Counted from the first letter of the stretch, positions 19,737 through 28,634 are shown. The stretch is DNA of 64,000 nt from Pseudomonas sp. AOB-7 (GCF_003696305.1 NZ_RFFK01000007.1:1-64000), one strand, 5' to 3'. Program-made: numbers and translations. Notes: generated by a model not told the origin, from the sequence alone.

Positions 19737-20069
19737 GACTCACGGCACTCTTATCATTGTTATTTGAGTAGCGGGTACTGACGGGCCAAGGCAGCCCTCC
19801 TCGCTCGAACCATAGATACAGGCAAATGGCCCACACCTGATCACAAACCGATCAACGGTTGACCGCAGCAGGTTAGCGGCTCGACGAGCTTAGGCAATCG
19901 GACCTTGGACGAATATCGCTGCGGGCGATTACCGCCCGGTTTCGTGAAGTGGCGTAGCAGGACCGCCCCCCGCAGTCTTTGTAGGAGCCCCCCGGGGCGA
20001 AAGCGATCGAGCAGACAATGCACCTTCGCCCCGGAGCGCAGCCCTACGAACAAGCGTCGAGACGGCCGC
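19737..20069. other. Intergenic region between benR and pcaR
   Basis: These 333 bases contain no convincing gene. They should include the benR promoter. An inverted repeat, GTAGGAGCCCCCCGGGGCGAA (19981-20001) against TTCGCCCCGGAGCGCAGCCCTAC (20025-20047), forms a large hairpin of the Pseudomonas REP type just downstream of the pcaR stop and may end the pcaR transcript. Confidence 0.6.
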
Positions 20070-20915
20070 TCAGGCCGGCCGGAACAACTGGCTACTGAGC
20101 TCGCGGCTGGCGCTGAGCATCAGCGGCAGGTAGCGCTTCTCCAACTCGCTGACCGGCACGCGGCCGGCGTGGGTGCTGACGTTCATCGCCGCCAGCACGT
20201 GGCCGGCAGAGTCATACACCGGCACTGCCAACGAACGCAGGCCCTGTTCCAGTTCCTGATCGACGACGCACCAGCCCTGGTGACGCACGCGCTGCAGGCA
20301 TTCCCATAGCGCCTCGGGAGTGTGCAAGGTGCGGCTGGTCTTGGGTTGCAGCTCGGCGTGAGCCAGGTAGTCCTGGAGCTGGTCGTCGTCCAGCGCGGCC
20401 AGCAGGATGCGGCCCATGGACGTGCAGTAGGCCGGCAAGCGGCTGCCGACGCTGAGATCCACCGAGATCAGCCGCTGCGGAATCGCCGAGCGAGCGATGT
20501 AGAGCACCTGCTCGCCTTCCAGGGTGGCCAGGTTGCAGGCCTCGTGCAGCTGCTCGCTCAAACGGTCGAGATAGGGCTGGGCGGATACCGCCAGCGGCGT
20601 CGACGACAGGTAAGCGTGGCCCAGGGTCAGCACCTTGGGCAGCAGCGAATAGGTACGCCCGTCGGTGGTGACGTAGCCCAGCTTCATCAGGCTGTAGAGG
20701 CAGCGGCGCACCGCGGCACGGGGGATCTCGGTGCGGTGGCTGATCTGCGCGATGGTCAGGTGGCGCTTGCGCTCCTGAAAGGCGTTGATCACCGCCAGGC
20801 CGCGAGCCAGGGAGGTCATGAAATTGGGATCGCCGGCAAATTCCTCGATGCGCTTGGCTGGCGACACGTAGGGCGGCGGCGCCAGACTGGACAGGGGCGG
20901 ACGGGTATCGCTCAT
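20070..20915 (-). CDS. pcaR: IclR-family regulator PcaR
   Basis: A 281-residue IclR-type protein. The winged helix is at about residues 35-95 (MTSLARGLAVINAF, LTIAQISHRTEIPRAAVRR, LGYVTTDGRTYSLLP). The effector domain carries ISVDLSVGSRLPAYCTSMGR and GWCVVDQELEQGLRSLAVPV, both very close to the P. putida PcaR sequence as I remember it. PcaR activates pca genes with beta-ketoadipate and represses itself. A PcaR-type box lies 28 bases upstream of its own start, and another upstream of pcaI. Confidence 0.93.
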   Translation of the reverse strand: MSDTRPPLSSLAPPPYVSPAKRIEEFAGDPNFMTSLARGLAVINAFQERKRHLTIAQISHRTEIPRAAVRRCLYSLMKLGYVTTDGRTYSLLPKVLTLGHAYLSSTPLAVSAQPYLDRLSEQLHEACNLATLEGEQVLYIARSAIPQRLISVDLSVGSRLPAYCTSMGRILLAALDDDQLQDYLAHAELQPKTSRTLHTPEALWECLQRVRHQGWCVVDQELEQGLRSLAVPVYDSAGHVLAAMNVSTHAGRVPVSELEKRYLPLMLSASRELSSQLFRPA

Positions 20916-20942
20916 GGAACCTCCGGGGCGGTCGGCAGTGCC

Positions 20943-20957
20943 TGGCGATTATCGAAC
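20943..20957 (-). promoter_or_regulatory. PcaR-type box upstream of pcaR (autoregulation)
   Basis: On the minus strand the site reads GTTCGATAATCGCCA, agreeing at 13 of 15 positions with the box before pcaI. A degenerate second element (GTGCGGTAATCGC) lies at 20962-20974. It is 28 bases before the pcaR start, where binding would block transcription. Confidence 0.65.
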
Positions 20958-21060
20958 CCCGGTGCGGTAATCGCAAATCCCCGGAAAACTGATACCCGGT
21001 GCTGCACGCCCGCACGACCTGCCCTAGAATGCGCGGCCGTTTTCTCAGGCTGTCCGCACC

Positions 21061-22326
21061 ATGCCCTTCTCCACCCCCGCCCGTGCCTGCGGTATCGACT
21101 TCGGCACCTCCAACTCCACCGTCGGCTGGCTGCGCCCCGACCAGGACAGCCTGCTGGTGCTGGAAGACGGCAAGATCACCCTGCCCTCGGTGATCTTCTT
21201 CAACACCGAGGAGCGCCGCCCGGTCTACGGCCGCCAAGCCCTGCACGAGTACCTGGAGGGCTACGAAGGCCGCCTGATGCGCTCGCTGAAGAGCCTACTG
21301 GGCTCCAAGCTGCTGAAGAGCGAGACCACGGTGCTGGGCAGCGCGCTGCCTTTCAAGGCGCTGCTCGGCTTCTTTATCGGCGAGCTGAAGAGCCGCGCCG
21401 AGCGCCTGGCCGAGCGCAGCTTCGACGAGGTGGTGCTGGGCCGCCCGGTGTTCTTCGTCGACGACGATGCCGCCGCCGACCAGGAAGCGCAGAACACCCT
21501 GGTCGCCGTGGCGCACCAGCTCGGCTTCAAGGAGGTGTCGTTCCAGTACGAGCCGATCGCCGCAGCCTTCGACTACGAGTCGAACCTGGACCGCGAGGAG
21601 CTGGTGCTGATCGTCGACATCGGCGGCGGCACCTCGGACTTCTCCCTGGTGCGCCTGGCACCCGAGCGCCACCAGCTGGCCGAGCGCCAGGACGACATCC
21701 TCGCCACCGGCGGCGTGCATATCGGCGGTACCGATTTCGACAAGCAGCTGTCGCTGGCCGGGGTGATGCCGCTGTTCGGCTACGGCAGCCGGATGAAGAG
21801 CGACGCCTTCATGCCCACCAGCTACCACCTCAACCTGGCCACCTGGCACACCATCAACGCGCTGTACGCGCAGAAGACCCAGCTGGCCCTGCAGAACATG
21901 CGCTACGACATAGTCGACGCCACCGGCATCGACCGCCTGTTCGGCCTGATCGAACAACGCGCCGGGCACTGGCTGGCGATGCAGGTGGAAGACAGCAAGA
22001 TCGCCCTCAGCGAGCAGGACGCGCGCGCCATCGACCTGTCGCGCGTGGAGCCGGGGCTGGTCGCCGAACTGAGCCGGCCGCTGTTCGAAGAGGCCATCGA
22101 GCCACTGCTGGAACGTATCCGCGCCAGCCTCGGCCAGCTGCTCGCCGATGCCGGCATCGCCGCCGAGCAGGTCGACACGCTGTTCTTCACCGGCGGCTCC
22201 AGCGGCGTGCCGGCGCTGCGCCAGAGCGTGGCGGCCATGCTGCCCAATGCGCGCAGCGTGGAAGGCAACACCTTCGGCAGCATCGGCAGCGGCCTGGCCA
22301 TCGAGGCGAAGAAGCGCTACGGCTGA
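21061..22326 (+). CDS. Hsp70-like ATPase (YegD type) without substrate-binding domain
   Basis: A 421-residue actin-fold protein. The phosphate-1 loop GIDFGTSNSTVG is at residues 11-22, the phosphate-2 loop IVDIGGGTSDFSL near 188-200, and the adenosine motif FFTGGSSGVPALR near 378-390. Full-length DnaK has a further 200 or more residues forming the substrate-binding domain and lid; these are missing, as in E. coli YegD. The partner and role are unknown. It is divergent from pcaR and has a -10-like TAGAAT at about 21025. No DnaJ or GrpE neighbour is present. Confidence 0.88.
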   Translation: MPFSTPARACGIDFGTSNSTVGWLRPDQDSLLVLEDGKITLPSVIFFNTEERRPVYGRQALHEYLEGYEGRLMRSLKSLLGSKLLKSETTVLGSALPFKALLGFFIGELKSRAERLAERSFDEVVLGRPVFFVDDDAAADQEAQNTLVAVAHQLGFKEVSFQYEPIAAAFDYESNLDREELVLIVDIGGGTSDFSLVRLAPERHQLAERQDDILATGGVHIGGTDFDKQLSLAGVMPLFGYGSRMKSDAFMPTSYHLNLATWHTINALYAQKTQLALQNMRYDIVDATGIDRLFGLIEQRAGHWLAMQVEDSKIALSEQDARAIDLSRVEPGLVAELSRPLFEEAIEPLLERIRASLGQLLADAGIAAEQVDTLFFTGGSSGVPALRQSVAAMLPNARSVEGNTFGSIGSGLAIEAKKRYG

Positions 22327-22548
22327 GGCGCCTTGCGCCCCCTTGGGCTCGGCCCCTAGGTTGGGCTGAGGAGCCCGCGACTAAGCCCAACGAGGTCGTC
22401 CGCCGGCCCGCGGTTGGGCTTCACGGCGCGCAGCGCCAATCTACCGGGGGCCGGCCGATTCTGTTTCCAAATGCTGCCCACCCGCCGCGGCGCGGGCTGC
22501 AGGGTCTAGGTTTACCCGGTGTTCAACCAGCCACACCGGGTGACCGCC
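22327..22548. repeat. Intergenic region with GTTGGGCT...AGCCCAAC palindrome
   Basis: A 32-base palindromic element at 22360-22391 (GTTGGGCTGAGGAGCC onward) is the reverse complement, with one mismatch, of the element at 41528-41559. A further GGTTGGGCTTC copy is at 22432-22442. These are dispersed intergenic repeats downstream of the Hsp70-like gene. No gene is seen. Confidence 0.7.
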
Positions 22549-22905
22549 ATGCTGAAGAAACTGCTGCTCCTCGCCACCGCGCTCGGCCTGCTGCTGGCCG
22601 GCGCCCTCGCCCAGGCCCACCACGGCTGGAGCTCCTACGACGCCGATCGGACCCTGACCCTGGAAGTGCCGCTGCAACAGGTCAACTACCGCAACCCGCA
22701 CGCCGACGTGAGCATCGAGCACGAGGGGCGCAGCTGGCTGGTGATCCTCGCGCCGCTCAGCCGCCTGCAAGCCCGCGGCCTGCCGGAAGCCGACCTGACT
22801 GTGGGCAAGACCGTGACCATCGTCGGCTACCCGCGCAAGGACGGCACCGCGGAGATCCGCGCCGAGCGCATCATCGTCGACGGCCGCACCATCGAACTGC
22901 GCTAG
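22549..22905 (+). CDS. Small exported protein, DUF6152-like
   Basis: A 118-residue protein with a signal peptide (MLKKLLLLATALGLLLAGALAQA) and a mature start HHGWSSYDADRTLTLE. The HHGWS start followed by a short beta-rich OB-like domain (VTIVGYPRKDGTAEIRAERIIVDGRTIELR) is what I associate with the uncharacterised DUF6152 family. I took the ATG at 22549, since an upstream GTG would bury the signal peptide. The histidine pair at the mature N-terminus might bind a metal, which is speculation. It ends directly against the next gene (TAG then ATG), so the two are coupled. Confidence 0.75.
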   Translation: MLKKLLLLATALGLLLAGALAQAHHGWSSYDADRTLTLEVPLQQVNYRNPHADVSIEHEGRSWLVILAPLSRLQARGLPEADLTVGKTVTIVGYPRKDGTAEIRAERIIVDGRTIELR

Positions 22906-23388
22906 ATGGATGTGCTGACCGCCTGGGCCGCCTGGCTGGAGGCCTCGGCCCTGGGCGAGCAGATGCGCGGCTCGACGCTGCTCTACCCGGCGCTCAACCT
23001 GCTGCATCTGCTCGGCCTGGTGCTGTTGCTCGGCAGCCTGCTGCTGCTCGATGCACGCCTGCTCGGCGCCGGTCGCGGTTTCCCGCTGGCGGCGGTGTCG
23101 CGCGCGCTGACGCCGCTGGCGGTGGCCGGCCTACTGTTGTTGCTGGGCAGCGGCTTCTGCCTGTTCGCCGCCGACGCCGGGCCACTGCTCGGCAACCGCC
23201 TGCTGCAGTTCAAGCTGCTGCTGATCGCCCTGGGTATCGGCAACGCCCTGTTGTTTCGGCATCTGTGGAGCGCCCGGCTGAGCGACTGGGCCGGGCGCGC
23301 ACCGTTGCTCGGTCGACTGCAGGCGGCGCTGTCGCTGCTGGCCTGGCTACTGGTGATGAGCCTCGGCCGCCTCCTGGCTTACTTCTAG
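22906..23388 (+). CDS. Four-helix inner-membrane protein, DUF6644-like
   Basis: A 160-residue, very leucine-rich protein with four predicted transmembrane helices (about 25-50, 62-84, 97-118, 136-155). His34 in NLLHLLGLV and His118 in FRHLW lie in or at the ends of helices, as in small di-heme or quinone-type membrane proteins, but heme binding is only a guess. Its ATG follows the DUF6152-like gene's stop without a gap, so the exported and membrane proteins probably work together. Function unknown. Confidence 0.7.
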   Translation: MDVLTAWAAWLEASALGEQMRGSTLLYPALNLLHLLGLVLLLGSLLLLDARLLGAGRGFPLAAVSRALTPLAVAGLLLLLGSGFCLFAADAGPLLGNRLLQFKLLLIALGIGNALLFRHLWSARLSDWAGRAPLLGRLQAALSLLAWLLVMSLGRLLAYF

Positions 23389-23443
23389 CCCGGCGCGCTT
23401 TGCCTTATCCTGCGCGCCTTCGCCCCCCAACAGGAATGCCCCG

Positions 23444-23977
23444 ATGAAAGCCCAGCTGGAAGAACTGATCGCCAAGATAAGCTCCGGCTGCCTGCCCGAG
23501 GACGAGATCGCCCGCATCGCCGACGAAGCGGCGCAGGCCTATGCCGACCCGGTCGCATTCCTCGCCGCCAACCCCGACGTCAACTACGACGACGACTTCC
23601 CCATCCCGCTGGGCGAATGGGTGGTGGTCGGCAGCCTGCCGGATACCGTGCTGTTCCAGGCCGACAGCTACCAGGAGCTGTTCCAGCAGATCACCGAGTC
23701 CTTCGGCCCGCAGGTGCCGTTCGTGCTCAAGGCCAAGCAACTGGCCAAGACCGAACCGCTTACCGCGCTCAATCGCATCCAGGTGCAGCTCTCGGCGCTG
23801 TCGCCGGAAACCGGCGGCTATGTGCTGGTGGACTTCAGCGAACCGCTGGACGACGAGCTGCAGGCAGTGCTGGTGTACGCCAGCGACCTGCCGCGGGTGA
23901 TGGAGCTGGCGGTGGAAGTGGGCATCTATGCCGCGCCGGCGCTGGAGGCCTTGAAGGCGGCACAGGCGGGAGAATAA
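23444..23977 (+). CDS. Conserved hypothetical protein
   Basis: A 177-residue acidic cytoplasmic protein with no signal peptide or membrane segment. It begins MKAQLEELIAKISSGCLPED and is mostly alternating helix and strand. An AGGAA ribosome site lies before the ATG. I do not recognise a domain. Codon use is like the surrounding genes and the wobble positions are GC-rich, which supports real coding. A hairpin repeat (24003-24026) follows the stop. Confidence 0.65.
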   Translation: MKAQLEELIAKISSGCLPEDEIARIADEAAQAYADPVAFLAANPDVNYDDDFPIPLGEWVVVGSLPDTVLFQADSYQELFQQITESFGPQVPFVLKAKQLAKTEPLTALNRIQVQLSALSPETGGYVLVDFSEPLDDELQAVLVYASDLPRVMELAVEVGIYAAPALEALKAAQAGE

Positions 23978-24072
23978 GCCACAGGGCTTGCCCTCTCCCC
24001 AGCCCTCTCCCATAAATGGGAGAGGGCGCTAATCGCGCCTATCCCGCGGCCCACTCTTTCTCCGGAGATACC

Positions 24073-24279
24073 ATGCGCCCGATCCGCCTCGCCCTATTGC
24101 TCAGCCCTCTACTGCTCGCCGCTTGCGGCGGTGCCGAGACTGCCACCACCGCCACCCTGCAGGCGCAGAACGCGGCGCAGAAGCAGCAGCAGATGGAACA
24201 ACTCAAGCAGCAGATCGACCAGGTCAATCAGCAGGCCCAGCAGCGCCTGCAAGAGCAACTGGACGCCGCCGACCAGTAA
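24073..24279 (+). CDS. Small lipoprotein with glutamine-rich coiled coil
   Basis: A 68-residue protein. The lipobox LLAAC places the acylated cysteine at residue 18, after a hydrophobic signal sequence. The mature part is nearly all helix: QNAAQKQQQMEQLKQQ and QVNQQAQQRLQEQLDAADQ form a heptad-like, Gln-rich segment similar in style to Lpp-type or small murein lipoproteins. The start at 24073 has a GGAGA site; the frame continues upstream without one. Function unknown. It is convergent with the Fe-alcohol dehydrogenase gene, with a gap of only four bases. Confidence 0.75.
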   Translation: MRPIRLALLLSPLLLAACGGAETATTATLQAQNAAQKQQQMEQLKQQIDQVNQQAQQRLQEQLDAADQ

Positions 24280-24283
24280 TCGC

Positions 24284-25453
24284 CTACAACAGCCCGCGCA
24301 GTGCCTTGTCGAACAACGCACTGTACTGCGCGGCGCTGAAGGCGATGGGGTTGGTGCCCGCCGAGGGATCGACCTCGGCCATGCGCCCAACCTGCTCGAT
24401 GCGCGTATCGTCGATGCCGATCTCGCCCAGACTGTGGGCAATGCCCACTTCGCTGCGCAGCGCCAGCACCCAGTCCAGCACGGCGGCGAAGCCGCTGCCC
24501 GGCAGCGCCAGGTAGCGCGCCATCTTCTCCATCTGTGGCTCGATGGCGCCGCGGTTGGCCACCAGCACATAGGGCATCAGCACCGCATTGAGCAGGCCAT
24601 GGTGAGCGTCGTACAGCGCGCCCAGCGGATGCGCCAGCGCGTGCATGGCACCGAGACCACGCTGGAAGGCGGTGGCGCCCATGCTCGAGGCCACCAGCAT
24701 CTGCAGCCGCGCCTCGACGTCCGAGCCCTGACTGACCGCCCGCGGCAGGTACTGCTGCACCAGGCGCATACCCTCCAGGGCGATGCCCTCGGCCATGGGA
24801 TGAAACAGCGGCGAGCAGAAGGCCTCCAGGCTGTGCGACAGCGCGTCCATGCCGGTGGCGGCAGTGATCTTGGCCGGTAGGCCGACCGTCAGTTCCGGGT
24901 CGAGAATCACCAGCGCCGGCAGCATCCGCACGTGGAAGATGATGCGCTTGATATGCGCCGCATCATCGGTGATCACCGAGGCGCGACCGACTTCCGAGCC
25001 GGTGCCGGCGGTGGTCGGCACCGCCACCACCGGCGCCATGCCGGCGACCTTGACCCGGCTGGCGTTGTCGCCGACGTCCTCGAAATCCCAGAGCGGCCGA
25101 TCCTGGCCGACCATCAGGGCGATGGCCTTGCCGGCATCCAGCGCCGAGCCGCCGCCGAAGGCGATCACCCCGTCGTGCCCGCCGGCCTTGAACGCGGCCA
25201 CACCGTCCATCACGTTGGCGCCGGTGGGGTTGCCCTTGATCGCCGAGAACAGCCCTGCCTTCAGCCCGGCATCGCGACACTGACGCAGCGCCGCGTCGAT
25301 CATCGGCAGCGCGGCCAGACCGGGGTCGGTGCACAGCAGCGGCGCGCGCATGCCGAGCTGGCGGCAGGCCTCGGCCAGCTCGTTGATGCGGCCGACGCCG
25401 ACGCGCATCGAGGTCGGGTAGTTCCAGTTCATGCGGTATCGATTCAGGTCCAT
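24284..25453 (-). CDS. Iron-containing alcohol dehydrogenase
   Basis: A 389-residue group III alcohol dehydrogenase. The NAD-binding GGGSALDAGKA is at residues 100-110 and TTAGTGSEV at 147-155. Metal ligands fit Asp203, His207 (GMDALSH), His271 (GAMHALAHP) and His285 (DAHHG). It probably oxidises a primary alcohol to an aldehyde for the ALDH gene eight bases upstream. With the glutamine-synthetase-like gene before that, a pathway acting on gamma-glutamylated amino alcohols is plausible. The start at 25453 matches the family length. Confidence 0.88.
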   Translation of the reverse strand: MDLNRYRMNWNYPTSMRVGVGRINELAEACRQLGMRAPLLCTDPGLAALPMIDAALRQCRDAGLKAGLFSAIKGNPTGANVMDGVAAFKAGGHDGVIAFGGGSALDAGKAIALMVGQDRPLWDFEDVGDNASRVKVAGMAPVVAVPTTAGTGSEVGRASVITDDAAHIKRIIFHVRMLPALVILDPELTVGLPAKITAATGMDALSHSLEAFCSPLFHPMAEGIALEGMRLVQQYLPRAVSQGSDVEARLQMLVASSMGATAFQRGLGAMHALAHPLGALYDAHHGLLNAVLMPYVLVANRGAIEPQMEKMARYLALPGSGFAAVLDWVLALRSEVGIAHSLGEIGIDDTRIEQVGRMAEVDPSAGTNPIAFSAAQYSALFDKALRGLL

Positions 25454-25461
25454 GGCGCGCC

Positions 25462-26850
25462 TCACAGCTGAGTCTTGAAGTGGAAGGATTTCGGCCGGGT
25501 CAACTGCTCGTAGCCGACCCGCGACAGGGTGCAGCCGCGCCCGGAGTGCTTCACCCCGGTCCAGGCCAGGCCGGGGTCGAGGTAGTCGCAGCGGTTGAGA
25601 AACACCGTGCCGGCCTCCACCCGCTCGGCCAGGGCCAGGGCGGCGTCGACGTCGCGGCTGAAGATCGCCGCGGTCAGGCCGAACTCGCTGTCGTTCATCA
25701 GCGCCAGCGCCTCCTCGTCGCTGGCGACCTTCTGGATACCCACCACCGGGCCGAAGGATTCCTCGGTCATCACCCGCATGCCGTGGTGCACCCCGGTCAG
25801 CACCTGCGGCGCCAGATAGGGCGTGCCCGGGGCATCCAGGGGGAACTCGGCCGGGTCGATATGCGCCCTGGCGCCCTGGGCGACCGCCTCGGCGATCTGG
25901 CCACGGACGAAGTCGGCGGCGTCGCTGCGCACCAGCGGACCGAGGGTGGTTTCCGGGTCGTCCGAACGGCCCAGGCGGTACTGGCGCACCAGCGCCACGG
26001 CGCGTTCGACGAAGGCGTCGTAGAGCGACTCGTGCACATAGATGCGTTCGATGCCGCAGCACGACTGGCCGGAGTTGAAGAAGGCGCCATCGATGGCGGT
26101 TTCCACCGCATGCGCCAGGTCGGCGTCGGCGCGCACGTAGGCCGGATCCTTGCCGCCCAGCTCCAGGCCGACGCTGATAAAGCGCCCGGCCGCCGCCCGC
26201 TCGACCATGGCCCCGCCCGGCACCGAGCCGGTGAAGGCGACGTGGGCGATGCTCGGCGCCTGGATCAGCGCCTCGGTGTCGCCGTGGCTCAGGTGCAGGT
26301 ACTGGAACACGCCTTCGGGCAGGCCGGCCTCGGCGAAGGCCTCGACCATGCGCTCGGCGCACAGCGGGGTCTGCGCCGAGTGCTTGAGCAGCACCGCGTT
26401 GCCCGCCAGCAGCGCCGGCAGCACCGCATTCACCGCGGTCAGGTAGGGGTAGTTCCAGGGTGCGATGACCAGCGCCACGCCCAGCGGCTCGCGGCGGATA
26501 AAGCGGGTGAAGCCGGGCTTGTCCGGCAGGCGAATGTCGGCCAGCGAACCCTCGGCGATATCGGCCATATGGCTGGCGCGCTCGACGAAACCGCGGATCT
26601 CGCCGGCGGCGTAACGGATCGGCCGCCCCATCATCCAGCACAGTTCCTCGGCCAGCTGCGCCTCGCGTGCGGCGAAGGCGGCGATGGCGCGCCGGCCGAT
26701 GGCGATGCGCTCACGCAGCGGCGTGCGTTTCCAGGTCTGCTGCGCCAGCTCGGCCCGGGCCAGCGCGGCCTGGATCTCGGGATTGGAGGCCAGACGACGC
26801 TCGACGTAGACCGAGCCGTCGATGGGAGAAATGCATTGCAGCTTGCTCAT
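25462..26850 (-). CDS. NAD(P)-dependent aldehyde dehydrogenase
   Basis: A 462-residue ALDH. Active-site residues are Asn133 (PWNYPY), Lys156, Glu230 (LELGGKDP) and Cys264 (SGQSCCG). The second motif EESFGPVVG is present. I chose ATG 26850 for its GGAG site, as the frame extends upstream through non-coding repeat DNA. It lies between the Fe-alcohol dehydrogenase and the glutamine-synthetase-like gene on one strand, which suggests oxidation of an aldehyde formed from an amine or amino alcohol. The exact substrate is unknown. Confidence 0.9.
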   Translation of the reverse strand: MSKLQCISPIDGSVYVERRLASNPEIQAALARAELAQQTWKRTPLRERIAIGRRAIAAFAAREAQLAEELCWMMGRPIRYAAGEIRGFVERASHMADIAEGSLADIRLPDKPGFTRFIRREPLGVALVIAPWNYPYLTAVNAVLPALLAGNAVLLKHSAQTPLCAERMVEAFAEAGLPEGVFQYLHLSHGDTEALIQAPSIAHVAFTGSVPGGAMVERAAAGRFISVGLELGGKDPAYVRADADLAHAVETAIDGAFFNSGQSCCGIERIYVHESLYDAFVERAVALVRQYRLGRSDDPETTLGPLVRSDAADFVRGQIAEAVAQGARAHIDPAEFPLDAPGTPYLAPQVLTGVHHGMRVMTEESFGPVVGIQKVASDEEALALMNDSEFGLTAAIFSRDVDAALALAERVEAGTVFLNRCDYLDPGLAWTGVKHSGRGCTLSRVGYEQLTRPKSFHFKTQL

Positions 26851-26878
26851 AAGGTGCTCCAGAAACCTGCCCGCATGG

Positions 26879-26930
26879 CCTGGATGCATGCCGGGGACAC
26901 TCGGCAACAGCGCCCCGGATTGCATCCAGG
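26879..26930. repeat. CCTGGATGCATGCCGGGG inverted repeat
   Basis: The arm at 26879-26896 pairs with CCCCGGATTGCATCCAGG at 26913-26930, giving a strong hairpin in the 96-base gap between the glutamine-synthetase-like and ALDH genes. A related palindrome CCCGGATTGCATCCGGG lies at 39310-39326. It is a dispersed repeat that may process the operon mRNA. Confidence 0.7.
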
Positions 26931-26946
26931 CTGGGGGAATGGGGAA

Positions 26947-28320
26947 TCAGATGATTTCGAAGTAGCGATCCAGCTCCCAGTCGCTGACATGGCGGCGGTA
27001 CTCGCGCTCTTCCCATTCGCGGCTGGCGGCGAAGTGCTCGACGAAGGCGTCGCCGAACAGCTCGCGCGCGGCCTGCGAGGCCTTCAGGCGCTGCGCCGCA
27101 TCCCACAGGGTGCGCGGCAGCGCCAGCTCCTCGGGATGCTTGACCGCATAGGCGTTGCCGCTGACCGGCGCGGTCGGCTCCCACTCCTGCATGATCCCGT
27201 ACAGCCCCGAGCCGATGGCCACCGACAGCGCCAGGAAGGGGTTGCCGTCGGCCGCGCCGAGGCGGTACTCCTGGCGCTGCGACTTGTCGCTGCCGGGTAT
27301 CACCCGCAGCGCCGCGGTGCGGTTCTCCACGCCCCAGGTGGCGTCGGTGGGCGCCCAGAACCCGGGAATCAGACGCCGGTAGCTGTTCAGCGTCGGCGCC
27401 ACCATGCACAGGAATTCCGGCATCAGGCGCTGCTGGCCGGCGAGGAAATGCCGCTGCAGCTTGCTCATGTTGTGCGCCTGGCTGGGGTCGTAGAAGGCCG
27501 ACTTGTCGCTCGCGCGGTCGCGCAGCGAGACGTGGATATGCCCGCTCTGCCCCGGGTACTTGCCCGACCACTTGGCCATGAACGTAGCCATCAGGCCGTT
27601 GCGCTGGGCCAGCACCTTCATGAAGGTCTTGAACAGCGCGCCCTTGTCCGCCGCCGCCTCGGCGCGGTCATAGGCGATGGCCGCCTCCAGCACGCCGGGC
27701 CCGGTCTCGGTGTGCAGGCCCTCGATGGGAAAATCCATGCTCTCGCCCATCTCGAGGATCTGGTGGTAGAGCTCGGCATGCACCGAGTTACGGATCATCG
27801 AGTAGCCGAACCAGTCCGGGGTGAAGGGTTTGAGGTCGCGAAAGCCCTTGGCCCGCGCCGACTCCGGCGTCTCGTCGAACATGAAGAACTCGTACTCCAG
27901 CGCCGCATAGGGCTCGAAGCCCATGGCCTGGCAGCGCTCGACCACCCGCCGCAGGGTGCCGCGCGGGCACACCGCCTCGGCCTGCTGGTCGAATTCGGCG
28001 AGAAACAGCAGCATGCCGTTCTCGAAGGGAATCTCGCGGCAGGTGTGCGGCAGGATGCGCACCGGCGCGTCGGGGTAGCCGGTGTGCCAGCCGGTGTACT
28101 GGGCGTTGTCGTAGAGCTGGTCCTTGACGTCCCAGCCGAGCACCACGTCGCAGAAGGCGAAGCCGTGCTCCAGGGCGGAGAAGAACTTGCTGCGGCTCAT
28201 GTACTTGCCGCGCATCACCCCATCGTTGTCGAACAGGCCGACTTTCACGTGGCTCAGGCCACGCTCCTCGACGATGCGCCGGGCATCGCCCAGGGTCTTT
28301 ACATCCCGTGGTTTGAACAT
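26947..28320 (-). CDS. Glutamine-synthetase-like gamma-glutamyl-amine ligase
   Basis: A 457-residue protein of the glutamine synthetase superfamily. The catalytic core motifs are LEYEFFMFDE (metal Glu), HTETGPGVLEAA, SGHIHVSLRD (metal His), then NRTAALRV and EYRLGAADGNPFLAL. The adenylylation tyrosine loop of true bacterial GS is not evident, and the N-terminus (MFKPRDVKTLGDAR) differs from GlnA, so a ligase that joins glutamate to an amine, as in PuuA or IpuC, is more likely. ALDH and Fe-alcohol dehydrogenase follow, and a TRAP transporter lies upstream on the same strand behind a terminator. Confidence 0.85.
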   Translation of the reverse strand: MFKPRDVKTLGDARRIVEERGLSHVKVGLFDNDGVMRGKYMSRSKFFSALEHGFAFCDVVLGWDVKDQLYDNAQYTGWHTGYPDAPVRILPHTCREIPFENGMLLFLAEFDQQAEAVCPRGTLRRVVERCQAMGFEPYAALEYEFFMFDETPESARAKGFRDLKPFTPDWFGYSMIRNSVHAELYHQILEMGESMDFPIEGLHTETGPGVLEAAIAYDRAEAAADKGALFKTFMKVLAQRNGLMATFMAKWSGKYPGQSGHIHVSLRDRASDKSAFYDPSQAHNMSKLQRHFLAGQQRLMPEFLCMVAPTLNSYRRLIPGFWAPTDATWGVENRTAALRVIPGSDKSQRQEYRLGAADGNPFLALSVAIGSGLYGIMQEWEPTAPVSGNAYAVKHPEELALPRTLWDAAQRLKASQAARELFGDAFVEHFAASREWEEREYRRHVSDWELDRYFEII

Positions 28321-28600
28321 GCTAACCCCTGTGTCTTGTTGTTATGGCGGGCGGGCTGGGCGAGCGGCTGGGCAGCCATGACCGCCTAGGCCGGCGGCGC
28401 ATGGGCACAGCGCGACGCCTCTCACAGCGTCCGTTTCAGGCCCATTGAGTGTGGTACAGGATTGCCGGGCTGGCAGGGCTGGGGCGGGAAAAATCTGCGG
28501 GGGCGGCGCAAGGGCCTCAGGACGACTGGCGATGACCTTGCGGCGACTGCGGTTCGTGGGCGACCCCGCGACACCTACACAGGGCAGCGGGCGGCGCCAT
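28321..28600. other. Upstream region of the glutamine-synthetase-like operon
   Basis: About 280 bases with no convincing gene. It should contain the promoter for the minus-strand ligase/ALDH/alcohol dehydrogenase operon. I see no clear sigma-54 or other operator consensus. Confidence 0.5.
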
Positions 28601-28634
28601 AAAAAACCGCGCCCGTACCTCGCGGTACGGGCGC
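28601..28634 (-). terminator. Terminator of the TRAP transporter operon
   Basis: A perfect 11-bp stem (GCGCCCGTACC / GGTACGGGCGC, loop TCGC, 28609-28634) is followed on the minus strand by six T residues. It lies 26 bases after the dctP-like stop and separates the TRAP genes from the ligase operon. Confidence 0.9.

Noticed and set aside
20322..23447. 1,041-codon plus-strand frame over pcaR, the Hsp70-like gene and the DUF6152-like gene
   Set aside because: It is antisense to pcaR and out of frame with the recognised genes. It is Arg/Ala/Pro-rich, as expected of shifted frames in high-GC DNA.
26947..28320. Primary glutamine synthetase GlnA
   Set aside because: No evident adenylylation-site loop, a different N-terminus, and an operon with dehydrogenases rather than ntrBC.
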